The notes beneath the pieces were generated by a model that saw only the letters and a list, made by a program, of their open reading frames with translations, was not told where the DNA came from and made no database searches. From NCBI RefSeq assembly GCF_021117295.1, contig NZ_CP088247.1, positions 3,921,001-3,985,000 of the forward strand: 64,000 nucleotides of DNA, written 5' to 3'. This DNA comes from Methylorubrum sp. B1-46. Lineage in GTDB: Bacteria > Pseudomonadota > Alphaproteobacteria > Rhizobiales > Beijerinckiaceae. This document shows positions 1-8,929 of the stretch, piece after piece. The position numbers and the translations under genes are program-made. Every line of letters begins with the position of its first letter. Within the stretch, counting starts at the first letter, position 1.

Positions 1-630
1 GCGGCCGGCATCCGCATGCTGCGCGGGGCGGTTCGTGACTACGTGCTGGAGGTCAACGATGACACGGTCGGCAACTTGAACGCCCGGCCGCTCTGGATCA
101 AGTCGAATGGGGACGCGCAATTCGCTAGCCTGACGACGACCGGCACGGCCGTCTTCGCCAATGGGTTCTTCTCCACCCATGGAACCATCGTCGGCGCCAA
201 TGGCCTCAAGTTCGACGGGGCGGCCAGCGCGGGCGATGCGGCCTCGATCACGGCTACGACCGGCCCCATCCGTGTCTCGGCTGCAGGTGCGTCCGCCACG
301 AACCTCGGCTCGGCCACTTCACCCGTCGTGATCGGAGGCGGGGCCAGCGTTGCTGGAGTCAACGGCGGCGGCGCGCTGACGCTTAGCGGCGCAAGCAGCC
401 CTTCGGGAACGAGTGCGGTTTCTTCGACTTCGGGACCGATCGCCGTTTCCGCAAAAGGCTCGGCTCCAACCTACCTCGGTTCACTGAGCTCGCCCGCCGT
501 GATCCCGGCTACGGCGCCCGCATCGGCCTCGGCGACCTGCATCGCCGGCGCGATCACCTTCGACACCGGCTTCGTCTACGTCTGTGTCGCCGCCAACAGT
601 TGGAAGCGGGCCGCTCTCTCGAGCTGGTGA
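1..630 (+). CDS. phage tail fibre-like protein, 3' part
   Basis: The frame is open from the first base, so the start lies upstream of the window and only the last 209 residues are visible. The middle is a low-complexity Gly/Ala/Ser/Thr-rich stretch with two similar blocks (TGPIRVSAAGAS at about residues 86-97 counted from the window start, and SGPIAVSAKGSA further on), typical of repetitive beta-structured fibre shafts. The C-terminus (FVYVCVAANSWKRAALSSW) resembles the end of phage tail-fibre or tail-collar proteins of Rhizobiales prophages. It lies 78 bp upstream of an endolysin-type gene, which fits a tail-then-lysis order. It was probably a structural protein of a prophage that is now decaying. 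Family assignment rests on pattern recognition only. Confidence 0.55.
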   Translation, partial: AAGIRMLRGAVRDYVLEVNDDTVGNLNARPLWIKSNGDAQFASLTTTGTAVFANGFFSTHGTIVGANGLKFDGAASAGDAASITATTGPIRVSAAGASATNLGSATSPVVIGGGASVAGVNGGGALTLSGASSPSGTSAVSSTSGPIAVSAKGSAPTYLGSLSSPAVIPATAPASASATCIAGAITFDTGFVYVCVAANSWKRAALSSW

Positions 631-708
631 TCCATCTTCGGTAGCCCGCTTTCGCCGTGCCACCCGGCCCGAGCCTGACACCTTCCCTCGACATCGTAGA
701 ACACCACC

Positions 709-1152
709 ATGACCGTCGCTGAGATCCAGCGCGCTCTCTTGGCGCGCGGGTACGACCTCGGACCCTCGGGAGCGGACGGCGTCGCGGGGAAGCGGACCGA
801 GGCGGCTGTGCGGGCGTTCCAGCGCGACGCTGGGCTGACCGTGGATGGCGACCCTGGCCCAAAGACGCAGGCAGCGCTTCAGGCGGGTAGCGCAAGCCCG
901 GCGAGCCCCGCGCCTGCCCCCGTCCCGGCCGATCCCGCCTACGCGCTGGTCCCGGCCTGGCTGCCGAGCGCCAAGATGGAGCGCATCATCGTCCATTGGA
1001 CGGCGGGCCCGCACAAGGCGACTGGCCTCGATCGCTCGCACTACCACATCATCATCCAGGGCGACGGCACGCTGGTCCGCGGCGATCGCTCCATCGCCGA
1101 CAACGAGGCCCCTCCGGGGCACCTACGCGGCGCACACGCTCGGCTGCTGTGA
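709..1152 (+). pseudogene. endolysin: peptidoglycan-binding domain plus N-acetylmuramoyl-L-alanine amidase, broken
   Basis: Residues 1-60 form a PG_binding_1 domain (QRALLARGYDLGP, then GVAGKRTEAAVRAFQ and DGDPGPKTQAAL). An Ala/Pro linker follows, then the start of an Amidase_2-type domain (RIIVHWTAGP, which carries the first zinc-ligand histidine, and DRSHYHIIIQGDGTLVRG). Near 1108-1113 the frame shifts: the expected continuation LRGTYAAHTLGC is present one frame over (about 1111-1148). Immediately after that, homology stops where an IS630-type element begins. The gene therefore carries a one-base frameshift and an insertion and lacks the rest of the catalytic domain. It would have cleaved the amide bond between muramic acid and the stem peptide during phage lysis. 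Confidence 0.75.
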
Positions 1153-1531
1153 TTCCTTGGTTTTCGGACCACGGAGGAGCAACATGGCTGCAGCCCTGTC
1201 GCAGGATCTTCGCGAGCGGGTGATCGCCGCCGTCGAGGCGGGCGCCTCGTGTCGACAGGCGGCAGAGCGGTTCGGAGTGGGCAAGGCCAGCGCGATCCGC
1301 TGGCACGCTCGCTTCAGGGCGGACGGCGAGATTGCTGCCAAGCCAATGGGCGCAGACCGGCATTCGCATAAAACCGAGGCGCATGCGGCCCTGATCCTGC
1401 AGACCCTTGAGGTCCAGTCTCATGCCTACCTGCGCGAGGTGCGGGCAACCTTGCAGGAGCACGGCGCCGCGGTGAGCCTGAGTGGGCTGTCGCGCTTCTT
1501 CACCAGGAGCGCGATGTGGTCGCTGGTCTAG
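1148..1531 (+). mobile_element. IS630-family element, 5' fragment
   Basis: Coding starts at ATG 1184 after a GGAGG-like site (CGGAGGAGC at 1170-1178). The 115-residue fragment begins MAAALSQDLRERVIAAV, then GASCRQAAERFGVGKASAIRW, the N-terminal helix-turn-helix of IS630 transposases. It runs to LSGLSRFFTR and then leaves the family consensus, stopping at 1531, so the DDE catalytic domain is absent. It sits directly in the broken amidase gene. A related fragment occurs at 35783-35890. Confidence 0.7.
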
Positions 1532-1582
1532 CGCGGGTCCGGCTTTCCCGGGTGGCTGATTGTCTCTGACATCAACGCATGA

Positions 1583-1783
1583 TGGCTCTGTCTCATCGTG
1601 CTCGGGCAGATCTTCGTGTTGATCGCGCCGAGGGATCAAGAGCAGGATCCACCGCCGGTCCGATGGCCCAGGCTTTTCGCGCTGCTCGGGATCGCCCTGG
1701 CCCTCGGATATTTCCTGCTGGTGATCCAGCCCGATTTCCAGCTGATCGCCAGTTGGCTGCAGACGTGCTTGCCGGCCAACTAG
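1583..1783 (+). CDS. small membrane protein, N-terminally truncated
   Basis: The frame is open from a TGA at 1580-1582 to a stop at 1783, and a GTG at 1598 is the first usable start. The protein has a partial hydrophobic segment (LCLIVLGQIFVLIA), a charged loop (PRDQEQDPPPVRWPR) and a clear transmembrane helix (LFALLGIALALGYFLLVIQ). The reading frame has membrane-protein character, while the overlapping frame starting at 1579 is Arg/Ala-rich and looks like a shadow. The upstream edge coincides with the end of the IS630 debris, so the true N-terminus was probably lost. The position right after an endolysin suggests a prophage lysis-region protein, but the family is not recognised. Confidence 0.4.
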   Translation, partial: WLCLIVLGQIFVLIAPRDQEQDPPPVRWPRLFALLGIALALGYFLLVIQPDFQLIASWLQTCLPAN

Positions 1784-1956
1784 CCCAGGCTCTCCGCTCT
1801 ATGACATCAGCCCCGCACGGTCCGCTGGCGGGGGGCTCATCGTTTCAGGACAACTCGGACCTAAACATCCGGCGTTGACATGGTTGCTTCCTCATTCCTA
1901 TCTTTTTAGATCTTAAAGCTAGCCCTGAATGATACTTATTTGATTTTTCAACCGCA

Positions 1957-3723
1957 CTACTCAAAGAGATTGGAGTAACGACTCATCATCTCGTTGCCGT
2001 AGTGCATGACCATGTCGTGCGACAGAAAGTTTGAGACGAATTCTGATCCCTGCCGAGCAACGTCGGCATAGTGGCCGGGCGCCGCACATTCATTCGCAAT
2101 GATCGTTTCCACCTCACCGTCCTGCATTACAGACAGGTAGTGCGCGCCCGAAAGCAACCCGTCCGTGTAATATAAGACGTGATCCGATGCGTATTGAATA
2201 AGTGCGCAGCGGCTCTGTAGGCCAACCACGATACGCGTGAGCGATGGGCCGCTTCCGTCCATGCTGAGCATGAACTTATGCTTCATCTGATCCTGCCATG
2301 AAACAATGTTCCCATCTCCGAAGCCAAGCCCTTCAAGGAAGCTCCGTGCATCGGGCGAGTCGCAGTCGGCGATCTTTGGAATATAGAAATGAACGTTCGG
2401 GCTCCGGCGGAAGTAGAGGCCGGCCCTGATTCTTGGCACTTCATTCGCTATGATGGCACGAGGCGAAATCCTATAGCCGCTCGTTGCGCCAGCGAAGATC
2501 GCCGAGTTGCTTTTTGCCGCATAGGGTGTCTTGTCAGCGAACTCCGGGGCGGTGAGGAAATCCACCCGGATCAGATCGATATCAGGCAGGAGGGGGCACC
2601 TTTGCCCGCGCCGCTTTTGGAACGAGAAGACCGGCGCGTCCTCACTCTCAAAAGCACCGTCGCCCACATGAACGGCGATCGTCGCATCGATCTGAGACGG
2701 AAATCTCGCGGCTACGGACCAAAAAAAGGAGTGATATCTCTGTGCTCTTGCCAGAGCTTGTTCGTAATGTACATGCCGACCTTCTTGAGGCTTTTCGGCT
2801 AAATTTGCCCTTCCTTCCCGCACATTAATAATAAATACATCTCCGTTGGTCCTATTAAGATGATTAAAATATTCAAATGCCGCGGACTTGCTGTAGGTGC
2901 GGTCGCTAAAGCCACTTAACTGTAAGTCGACCCAAGATCTTATGACCGCAAGCCTATCTTGATGAGCAAGCGTTTTCATGTTGCCCCGACGAAGGTTTAT
3001 TGCACCTTTACTAACCTGATATTGCTTGCTTTGCAAGTTCCGCTCAACAGTTGAGTTGTCGAACGCACCATCTGCGACGTCCCCCATCGACTCGGCAGAT
3101 GGTGTCTCGACATCTGCTTGAGCAACAGTTGCAGCATACGCTAGGAACTGTTTAGTGTCGGAACTGAGAATGTATGGCAGGGCTTTGTCGACCTGTGCCT
3201 CAGTCCACGTCCACCAATTGGTATCCAGCATTTGCGCGATCGTTGCTTCGTCGAAGCGGAAGCGCTTAACGGCAGCGGGATTGCCGACCGCCACTGCGTA
3301 GGGGGGAACATCCCTACTCACGACGGAGCCTGCACCTATGATCGCGCCGTGGCCGATCGTGACGCCGGACAGCACTACACTGTTGGCGCCGAGCCAGACT
3401 TCATGACCGATTACCACACTGCCCCGGCTTTCGTGGTCGGGCTCAGAACACTGATCGGCATTTTCCCAAAGGCACCCGCCCGTAATGTCTGAGATGGCCC
3501 TGAACGGATAGGTTGTGATGAGATCGGTTCGATGGTTGCCGAGTACGATGGTAACGTTCGGACCAATTGAGCAGAACGCTCCGATCGATAGCGTCGCCAG
3601 TCCGGGCTCGAGCACCCGCGGAAGGCCGTAGGTATGAGGTCCGATGACCCAGCCCCAGCGCCGGATCTCCTCGGCGAGATGAAGCGTTGTTAGCTCTCGG
3701 AAGGTGGGCGCTGGCGGAATCAT
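1957..3723 (-). CDS. fusion: CatB-type hexapeptide acyltransferase + GT90 (CAP10-like) glycosyltransferase
   Basis: 588 residues. Residues about 30-190 are a left-handed beta-helix acyltransferase of the xenobiotic/CatB type: hexapeptide repeats around IGAFCSIGPNVTIVLGNHRTD, an inserted loop, then VVIGHEVWLGANSVVLSGVTIGHGAIIGAGSVV and the closing DVPPYAVAVGNPA. Residues about 225-245 are a linker. Residues about 250-588 resemble GT90 (CAP10/LPS-modifying) enzymes: SNSAIFAGATSGYR, then KHKFMLSMDGSGPSLTRI and a C-terminal helical end. The acyltransferase would use acetyl-CoA or a similar donor, and the GT90 part would use a nucleotide sugar on a cytoplasmic glycan precursor. The gene is AT-richer than the rfb genes. 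The next glycan gene upstream, ending at 4225, is on the same strand. Both domain calls are by motif; the fusion is read directly from one uninterrupted frame. Confidence 0.75.
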   Translation of the reverse strand: MIPPAPTFRELTTLHLAEEIRRWGWVIGPHTYGLPRVLEPGLATLSIGAFCSIGPNVTIVLGNHRTDLITTYPFRAISDITGGCLWENADQCSEPDHESRGSVVIGHEVWLGANSVVLSGVTIGHGAIIGAGSVVSRDVPPYAVAVGNPAAVKRFRFDEATIAQMLDTNWWTWTEAQVDKALPYILSSDTKQFLAYAATVAQADVETPSAESMGDVADGAFDNSTVERNLQSKQYQVSKGAINLRRGNMKTLAHQDRLAVIRSWVDLQLSGFSDRTYSKSAAFEYFNHLNRTNGDVFIINVREGRANLAEKPQEGRHVHYEQALARAQRYHSFFWSVAARFPSQIDATIAVHVGDGAFESEDAPVFSFQKRRGQRCPLLPDIDLIRVDFLTAPEFADKTPYAAKSNSAIFAGATSGYRISPRAIIANEVPRIRAGLYFRRSPNVHFYIPKIADCDSPDARSFLEGLGFGDGNIVSWQDQMKHKFMLSMDGSGPSLTRIVVGLQSRCALIQYASDHVLYYTDGLLSGAHYLSVMQDGEVETIIANECAAPGHYADVARQGSEFVSNFLSHDMVMHYGNEMMSRYSNLFE

Positions 3724-3749
3724 TCTCGTCTCAGGCTCGATAGGGGCTA

Positions 3750-3834
3750 AGTGTCTCTCACAAAACTCCCGCTGCGCTGTTACCGCCAGAACGAGAACGG
3801 TCAGAGACCGGGAGTTTTGTGAGGCACTCTAAGT
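3750..3834. repeat. MITE-like palindromic element
   Basis: A perfect 15-bp inverted repeat, CTCACAAAACTCCCG at 3757-3771 and its reverse complement at 3809-3823, is separated by 37 bp. The similarity extends outward as AGTG(T/C)CTC...: the left edge reads AAGTGTCTCTCACAAAA and the right edge, reversed, reads CTTAGAGTGCCTCACAAAA. There is no coding capacity. It could be a miniature inverted-repeat element derived from an IS, or a strong bidirectional hairpin at the 5' side of the acyltransferase-GT90 gene. Confidence 0.5.
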
Positions 3835-4224
3835 TTCCGCCCAATCACTTCAGGGGCGGCCGTGCCCGCAAGTTCGCGGTCTGTACGGCGTTGCGGGTCA
3901 GGCCGGGGGCTGCCCTCGCAATTGGCGACGACGGCGTTGGCCGAGGCGTGACCGGCCACGACCGCCAGGAGGTCGCGAGGCATTAGCCGCGTTGGCGATC
4001 GGGTGTGCGGCGGCGGCCTTGGGATCCGCGAGATAGGCCTCGGCCGCGGCGTTCACCTGGTCGTCGGTGATGGTTTTGGTATTGTAGAACTCTCTAATAG
4101 TGCGAGACTGAGGCATGTCGGAAGCGCCGCCTGCTGTAGCATCGAGGACAGCATGATCGGGCCGGAATAGCACTCTTCCTGGGAGGAATGCTGCCGACAC
4201 GGCCGTCTTAACTGGTCCTCTCAT
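3835..4224 (-). other. degenerate region with a short doubtful frame
   Basis: A frame at 3898-4224 starts at an ATG directly abutting the stop of the upstream glycosyltransferase. It reads plausibly only in its middle (TIREFYNTKTITDDQ, VNAAAEAYLADPKAAAAHP). A continuation in another frame (MPRDLLAVVAGHASANAVVA, 3801-3983) suggests a small gene broken by a frameshift. I do not recognise a family. Confidence 0.3.
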
Positions 4225-7200
4225 TCAACCCGGTCCCGCGCCAGCCGGCCGGGCCACGGCCCGTTTCTTCTGGCAGGCAACTTCAATGCCGCGAGCAATA
4301 GTGTCGACGGTTGAAGCAAATCTGTTCGGGCTACAATCTTTACCGACCACTTCTAAGGCATTTTGACGTATAGTTTCCCACATTTTTTCAGACCCATAGA
4401 GAGCTAGACATTTGGCCGCAAAATCTTCGGCACTGTCTGCTGACAACAGCTCGTTCTCATTCCGCCACGCAAGCTGTTTTGCGAGCAAATTTGTAACTAC
4501 GCAGGGAATTCCATGCACGGCAGCCTCATGTACTTTATGCGGTATCCCTGCAGCAAAACGAGTTGGAGCCACAAAAACTTTACACTTATCATAGAACGGC
4601 GTAACATCATTTACACGACCATGAGAAATAATATTGGAGGTCAACAGAGACTCAATGCGACGGCTTTTGATATCTCCCACTAAGTGCAGTACACAGTCAG
4701 GATTAACCTTGACTATACGAGGCAGAATCTCCTCTATAAACCAAATAATCGAATCCGTATTCGGCGTATTGCCATCAGCCAAAGACCCGACAAATAGAAA
4801 ATCTTTCCTTCCGGCGAAGGTGTTCGCAGTCGGCGCGATTTGAAGAGAATGCCCAAGCAGCAGCACATTCTTGCCGTGGCTCCGGAAGATTTGCGATTCG
4901 GATTCTGAAACACTCAGTATCAAATCGGCGTCGTCTGATATTTCCACCTCCGCCTTCACCAGGGAATCAACAGTATTCGTGTCAATATGCACGCCCTCAA
5001 TTGACGACTGCATAACATCCCGATAGGTAAACAAAGCTTCCGCGTCGTATACAATGAAAGTTGCATCTTTATTGATAATATTTCGTTCTAAAGCATGGCG
5101 GACTCGAATCATGTTATGAGGCCTGCTAACGAGTATTGCGTCATAATAATCCTTGCGATCTCGAAGATGACTGAGAATAGCATCACCATCAAATCCGAAA
5201 AGTACCTCATTTTTAACGTCGATCGCGTTCCGCACCAACGTCCAATCTTGGGGAGAGTCGTTCGTTGGAATGAATGTTATGTCGAAATCCGCTTTTGAAA
5301 GTTGCTCGATAATCTTTTGACTTCTAGGAAAGCCCGAGCCAAGAAATTCGTGCGGAACTTTGTCGTCAATAATCAGAACTTTTAGACGGTCAGAGCTTGC
5401 AAATCTGGCTTTGAGGATATTTGATTGGACTGGCGTTAGTTTCGATGCAATCCCTGGGTTCCGTCGCAGAAATACTACTTTATTTTTTTCCTGCTGCGCT
5501 ATGGAATTCGACTTTTTGTCAGCGCTCCCAAACTCGGCGTGAATGATCTCGACAAAAGGATCATATACAACACGAAGGCCCACATCTCTTATTTTGGTGC
5601 AGTAATCCGTTTCTTCATAATATGCAGGTTTGTAAATCTCGTCTAATTTTCCCAGCTTTTCAAATAAATCTGACCGCGTGAGTAGAAACGCGCCAGAAAC
5701 GTAGTCGACATCTCGCTGGAAGTTCGCTTCAGACATGTCGGGGGAGCCATCGCGGCAATATCCCAAGCACGATCCATCATTCCAAATTATACTTCCTGCT
5801 TCTTGTAATCTGCCGGACGGAAGGATTAGTTTTGCGCCAACTGCGCCAATGCTCGAGTCTGATTCAACGAGCGAAACTGCTCGCTCGAGAGAGCCGTGCA
5901 ACACATAGGTATCGTTATTTAGCAACAATAGAAGTGGACAACGGACAAAAGTGAAAGCGTTGTTGACACCCTCAATGAAGCCGGAATTTGTCTGATCTAC
6001 CACCCAATGGACATTGCTTACTCGTTGTTTGAGTTCCGTGGTTTCGTCTGAAGACCCATTATCATAGATGATGATTTCATATGGACACACTTCGTAATCG
6101 ACATTGGCGAAAATGCTTTGGAGACATTCAAGCGTTAAATTATACTTGTTATATAAAACAAGTATGATGGAGACGACAGGAGCCTTGTGGTTAGGAAAAC
6201 AAATGCTGCTGCTTGATCTAAGAAACGCCTTGCCTTTGACCAATGAAAGGAGAGTTGGAGCAGGCTCAACAAGCTCAGGCGGCGCGCTAGCTGCTAAACT
6301 CGGCGTGCACTCTCTTCCTTCCTTCTGGCCAAAGCGGAGAAAGTGACTCAATGGGTTCATTTTGTTCTGCGCGACGTCCGGGTAAGTATTCCTGTACCAC
6401 TTAGTATCGAAGAATCGAGACGGATTCCGTCCTTCATTGGCACCGGCCTTGAGGTAATGGGACAACGGATTTTCGCCTGCAGAAACAATATCATTATAAT
6501 GACTGGTATAAAACTTTGTATCAAAAACACTATTGGGGTTGAAGCTGTATGCTCCGTGCGTTATATAGTGCACCAGCGGATGAGTATTCTCAACATCAAT
6601 ACCCGCGCTTTTGCAATACGCCTCTACTTCAAAGGCTTCACACGGATCTAATCGCCATAAACTTTTTTCGTCGTGGTACCTCAAAACAAGGTTCTCGTCG
6701 TCGGAGACTAGTTCATTGGCTTGCCTCCGTAGAAAGTCCACGTCGAGTAATATATTAGGGTCTCTGCCCTCGAATATACCTGAACGTAGATAGTGCTCAA
6801 GTCCATCCCTGCCATTGCGAGCCACGTCTGGATTGTTTTCAACGTACCAGACGTGATCAAACAAAGGATGTGTCGATCTTCTTTCCTTCCAGCCATGATT
6901 GATGTAGTGAGCAAACCAATCTGTTAATGATGTTGCAACGTCATTGTACTTTAGCTTATAGTACGCAGCATCAAAAAATGCATTCGGACTGTGGTTGTTT
7001 AAGATGCCAACGTCAGCGAAATATTCTATCACACTTTTGCTATAGCTTAGGCACTCTGGATATCTGTCAATGTAATATGAGGAGTCGAAGAGAGCATGGG
7101 GGTCGTATACTCCGGTTTTTGACAGCGCCAGATAATGAGATACAGGATCAACGTCTGGCTTATCTTGTAGGTACATTGCCTTGTACCATTCGTGATCAAA

Positions 7201-7338
7201 GTATTTTATAGCATTTCTACTAGAGTGGCGATTAGAAATCCGTGAGTAGAAACTGATAACCGAATTGCGGAAACTACTGTTTGATCTGGCGCTTTTCTTC
7301 ATGATGGCATTTCCAGCTGATGGCGATTGATGAGGCAT
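4225..7338 (-). CDS. multidomain glycosyltransferase: N-terminal FD..YY/NPDVA repeats + GT2 + GT4-like
   Basis: 1037 residues. Residues about 45-345 contain roughly seven copies of a 40-45 residue repeat whose consensus contains FD..WY...YPDVA....PLSHYL..G..EGR.P (examples: FDHVWYVENNPDVARNG and FDTKWYRNTYPDVAQNK). Residues about 385-630 are a GT2 domain: VSIILVLYNKYNLTLECLQ, IIIYDNGSSDETTE, LLLLNNDTYV (the metal-binding DxD region) and PAYYEETDYCTKI. Residues about 650-1020 are a GT4/GT1-like fold with KDFLFVGSLADGNTPN, FYDKCKVFVAPTRFAAGIP, HKVHEAAVHGIPCVV. A start at Met13 is also possible. The C-terminus (ARPAGAGPG) is compositionally unlike the rest. It is probably a cytoplasmic polymerising or side-chain glycosyltransferase. 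It is clearly AT-richer than the flanking IS and rfb DNA. Confidence 0.8.
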   Translation of the reverse strand: MPHQSPSAGNAIMKKSARSNSSFRNSVISFYSRISNRHSSRNAIKYFDHEWYKAMYLQDKPDVDPVSHYLALSKTGVYDPHALFDSSYYIDRYPECLSYSKSVIEYFADVGILNNHSPNAFFDAAYYKLKYNDVATSLTDWFAHYINHGWKERRSTHPLFDHVWYVENNPDVARNGRDGLEHYLRSGIFEGRDPNILLDVDFLRRQANELVSDDENLVLRYHDEKSLWRLDPCEAFEVEAYCKSAGIDVENTHPLVHYITHGAYSFNPNSVFDTKFYTSHYNDIVSAGENPLSHYLKAGANEGRNPSRFFDTKWYRNTYPDVAQNKMNPLSHFLRFGQKEGRECTPSLAASAPPELVEPAPTLLSLVKGKAFLRSSSSICFPNHKAPVVSIILVLYNKYNLTLECLQSIFANVDYEVCPYEIIIYDNGSSDETTELKQRVSNVHWVVDQTNSGFIEGVNNAFTFVRCPLLLLLNNDTYVLHGSLERAVSLVESDSSIGAVGAKLILPSGRLQEAGSIIWNDGSCLGYCRDGSPDMSEANFQRDVDYVSGAFLLTRSDLFEKLGKLDEIYKPAYYEETDYCTKIRDVGLRVVYDPFVEIIHAEFGSADKKSNSIAQQEKNKVVFLRRNPGIASKLTPVQSNILKARFASSDRLKVLIIDDKVPHEFLGSGFPRSQKIIEQLSKADFDITFIPTNDSPQDWTLVRNAIDVKNEVLFGFDGDAILSHLRDRKDYYDAILVSRPHNMIRVRHALERNIINKDATFIVYDAEALFTYRDVMQSSIEGVHIDTNTVDSLVKAEVEISDDADLILSVSESESQIFRSHGKNVLLLGHSLQIAPTANTFAGRKDFLFVGSLADGNTPNTDSIIWFIEEILPRIVKVNPDCVLHLVGDIKSRRIESLLTSNIISHGRVNDVTPFYDKCKVFVAPTRFAAGIPHKVHEAAVHGIPCVVTNLLAKQLAWRNENELLSADSAEDFAAKCLALYGSEKMWETIRQNALEVVGKDCSPNRFASTVDTIARGIEVACQKKRAVARPAGAGPG

Positions 7339-7629
7339 TGCATCTTTAGTTCAATCGACTCGACTAAATTCGATTTTGAAACCTGCCGCCTTCAGCAAGA
7401 CGGCGCTCTTCTGCAAAATATTTGTTTCAAGTGATGCCTGTTTACGCAGGGTCGATGCTATAATCCGGTGCTAAAAATTTTGCAACGCATGCGATCTTGT
7501 CGGCCGCAGCGTTGGGATGCTGCGGTAGTGGCTTTTGAAGGTGTGCAAGCCTCCTCTGATTGGAGTTGGTGGCGCAAGCTGCTCCCGTTTCGTTTGCTCA
7601 TTCGGCTACGTCGCACCCGCGGCTCACGC
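7339..7629. other. intergenic region upstream of the glycosyltransferase
   Basis: AT-rich directly before the glycosyltransferase start at 7338, then rising in GC toward the IS debris. It probably contains the promoter for the leftward gene. I see no credible gene: short Arg/Ser-rich frames here lack family features. Confidence 0.35.
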
Positions 7630-7815
7630 TGAACCGTGCTGGGTTTCCCGGGGCTCCAACTCTTGCGAGGATCAGGCCATGACGAAGCGAAGCGCACCCT
7701 TTCCGCCTGGGATCCGCGTGCGCGCGGTCCGGATGGATGTCCATGTCACTCACGATGGGGAGGGCAGGCCAACCCATCATCTGAGGGTCCCCCGGATCTT
7801 GGTCCGGCCGAAAGG
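7630..7815 (+). mobile_element. IS3-family left-end remnant with decayed orfA
   Basis: Begins with an IS3-type terminal repeat (TGAACCGTGCTGGGTTTCCC at 7630-7649). At 7679 a start codon opens MTKRSAPFPPGIRVRAVRM, a decayed version of the orfA start seen on the other strand at 62250-62542 (MTKRSTPFSPEVRKRAVRK). It is cut at about 7815 by the left end of the next IS3 element. Confidence 0.6.
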
Positions 7816-7829
7816 TGAGCCTCCGGGTC

Positions 7830-8639
7830 TCATTCGGCGGGCTGCAGGGCCGCCGCCAGGGCAAATTCCTGGGGCGTTCGCCACCCCAGGGCGGTGTGAG
7901 GACGGCTCTCGTTGTAGTGCCGCCGCCACGCCTCGATCTTGCTCCTCGCGTCGGCCAACGACAAGAACCAGTTCGCGTTCAGGCACTCGTCGCGCAGGCG
8001 GCCGTTGAACGACTCGACCAGTGCGTTGTCGGTCGGCTTGCCAGGGCGCGAGAAGTCCAACGTGACACCGTTCTCGTAGGCCCAGCGGTCGAGGGCTTTC
8101 GAGACGAACTCAGGCCCGTTATCGACCTGAATCGCGTACGGTGCTCCGCGCAGCAGCGCCAAGCGGCCGACGACAGCCACGACCTGTTCGCCTTTGATGC
8201 CCTGGTCGACCTCGATCGCCAGAGCCTCGCGCGTGAACGCATCGACGACCGTCAGGGCCCGCAGCCGGCGGCCGTCGAACAGCGCGTCGGAGACGAAGTC
8301 CATCGACCAGCGTTCGTTCGGCTGGAGCGCAGCAGGCTGACGCTCACGGTGTGCCGCGCTGACGTGCCGGCGCGGTCGCTTGAGCCGCAGGCTCAGCCCC
8401 TCATCCCGGTAGAGACGGTGGACCCTCTTGTGATTCACCCGCCAACCCTCCCGGCGCAGCAGGATGTAGATTCGGAAGTAGCCGTAGCGCACCCGGCTCT
8501 TGGCCAGATCACAGATGCGCATCCGCAGCGGTGCCTGATCGGGCTTGGTCGAGCGGTAGCGGATGCTCGACCGGCCGACGCCGAGCGCGGCGCAGCCGCG
8601 CCGCTCGCTCACCCCGTGCGCCTCCTGAACCTGGTGCAC
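7830..8639 (-). CDS. IS3-family transposase OrfB (rve/DDE integrase domain)
   Basis: 269 residues as read from the first ATG. The natural product is the OrfAB fusion made by -1 slippage at the A6G run near 8676, with the frame continuing upstream as ALTPARRRELVHQVQE. The HTH_21-like part is RVRYGYFRIYILLRREGW. The DDE core is visible: WSMDFVSDALFDGRR (first Asp), IQVDNGPEFVSKALDRW (second Asp) and DNALVESFNGRLRDECLN (Glu). It ends GWRTPQEFALAAALQ, the normal family end, so it is full length. Confidence 0.9.
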   Translation of the reverse strand: MHQVQEAHGVSERRGCAALGVGRSSIRYRSTKPDQAPLRMRICDLAKSRVRYGYFRIYILLRREGWRVNHKRVHRLYRDEGLSLRLKRPRRHVSAAHRERQPAALQPNERWSMDFVSDALFDGRRLRALTVVDAFTREALAIEVDQGIKGEQVVAVVGRLALLRGAPYAIQVDNGPEFVSKALDRWAYENGVTLDFSRPGKPTDNALVESFNGRLRDECLNANWFLSLADARSKIEAWRRHYNESRPHTALGWRTPQEFALAAALQPAE

Positions 8640-8662
8640 GAGCTCGCGTCGCCGAGCAGGCG

Positions 8663-8929
8663 TCAGAGCTTTTTTGCGAGCACGTCCTGCAGGATGTGCT
8701 TGTCGAGGCTCAGATCGGCAACGAGCTGCTTAAGCTTGCGGTTCTCGTCCTCAAGCTGCTTCAGCCGCCGCAGCTCGCCTGTGCCCAAGCCGCCGTAGAG
8801 CTTCTTCCAGCGGTAAAACGTCTGTTCCGAGATGCCCATCCGGCGCAGCACCTCCGCGACCGGTGTCCCCGTCTCGGCCTGCTTCAGCGCGAAGGCGATC
8901 TGCTCCTCGGTGAACCTGCTCTTCTTCAC
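8663..8929 (-). CDS. IS3-family transposase OrfA
   Basis: 88 residues: an N-terminal helix-turn-helix (MKKSRFTEEQIAFALKQAE, then ISEQTFYRWKKLYGG) followed by a leucine-zipper-like coiled coil (LRRLKQLEDENRKLKQLVAD). It ends DVLAKKL. The codons GCA AAA AAG before its stop form an A6G slippery run, the usual IS3 programmed -1 frameshift signal, leading into the orfB frame to give the OrfAB transposase. OrfA alone binds the terminal repeats and regulates transposition. Confidence 0.88.
   Translation of the reverse strand: MKKSRFTEEQIAFALKQAETGTPVAEVLRRMGISEQTFYRWKKLYGGLGTGELRRLKQLEDENRKLKQLVADLSLDKHILQDVLAKKL

Noticed and set aside
7458..7697. 79-residue minus-strand frame upstream of the IS3 remnant
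   Set aside because: Arg/Ser-rich, no ribosome site, and overlaps the IS3 terminal repeat.
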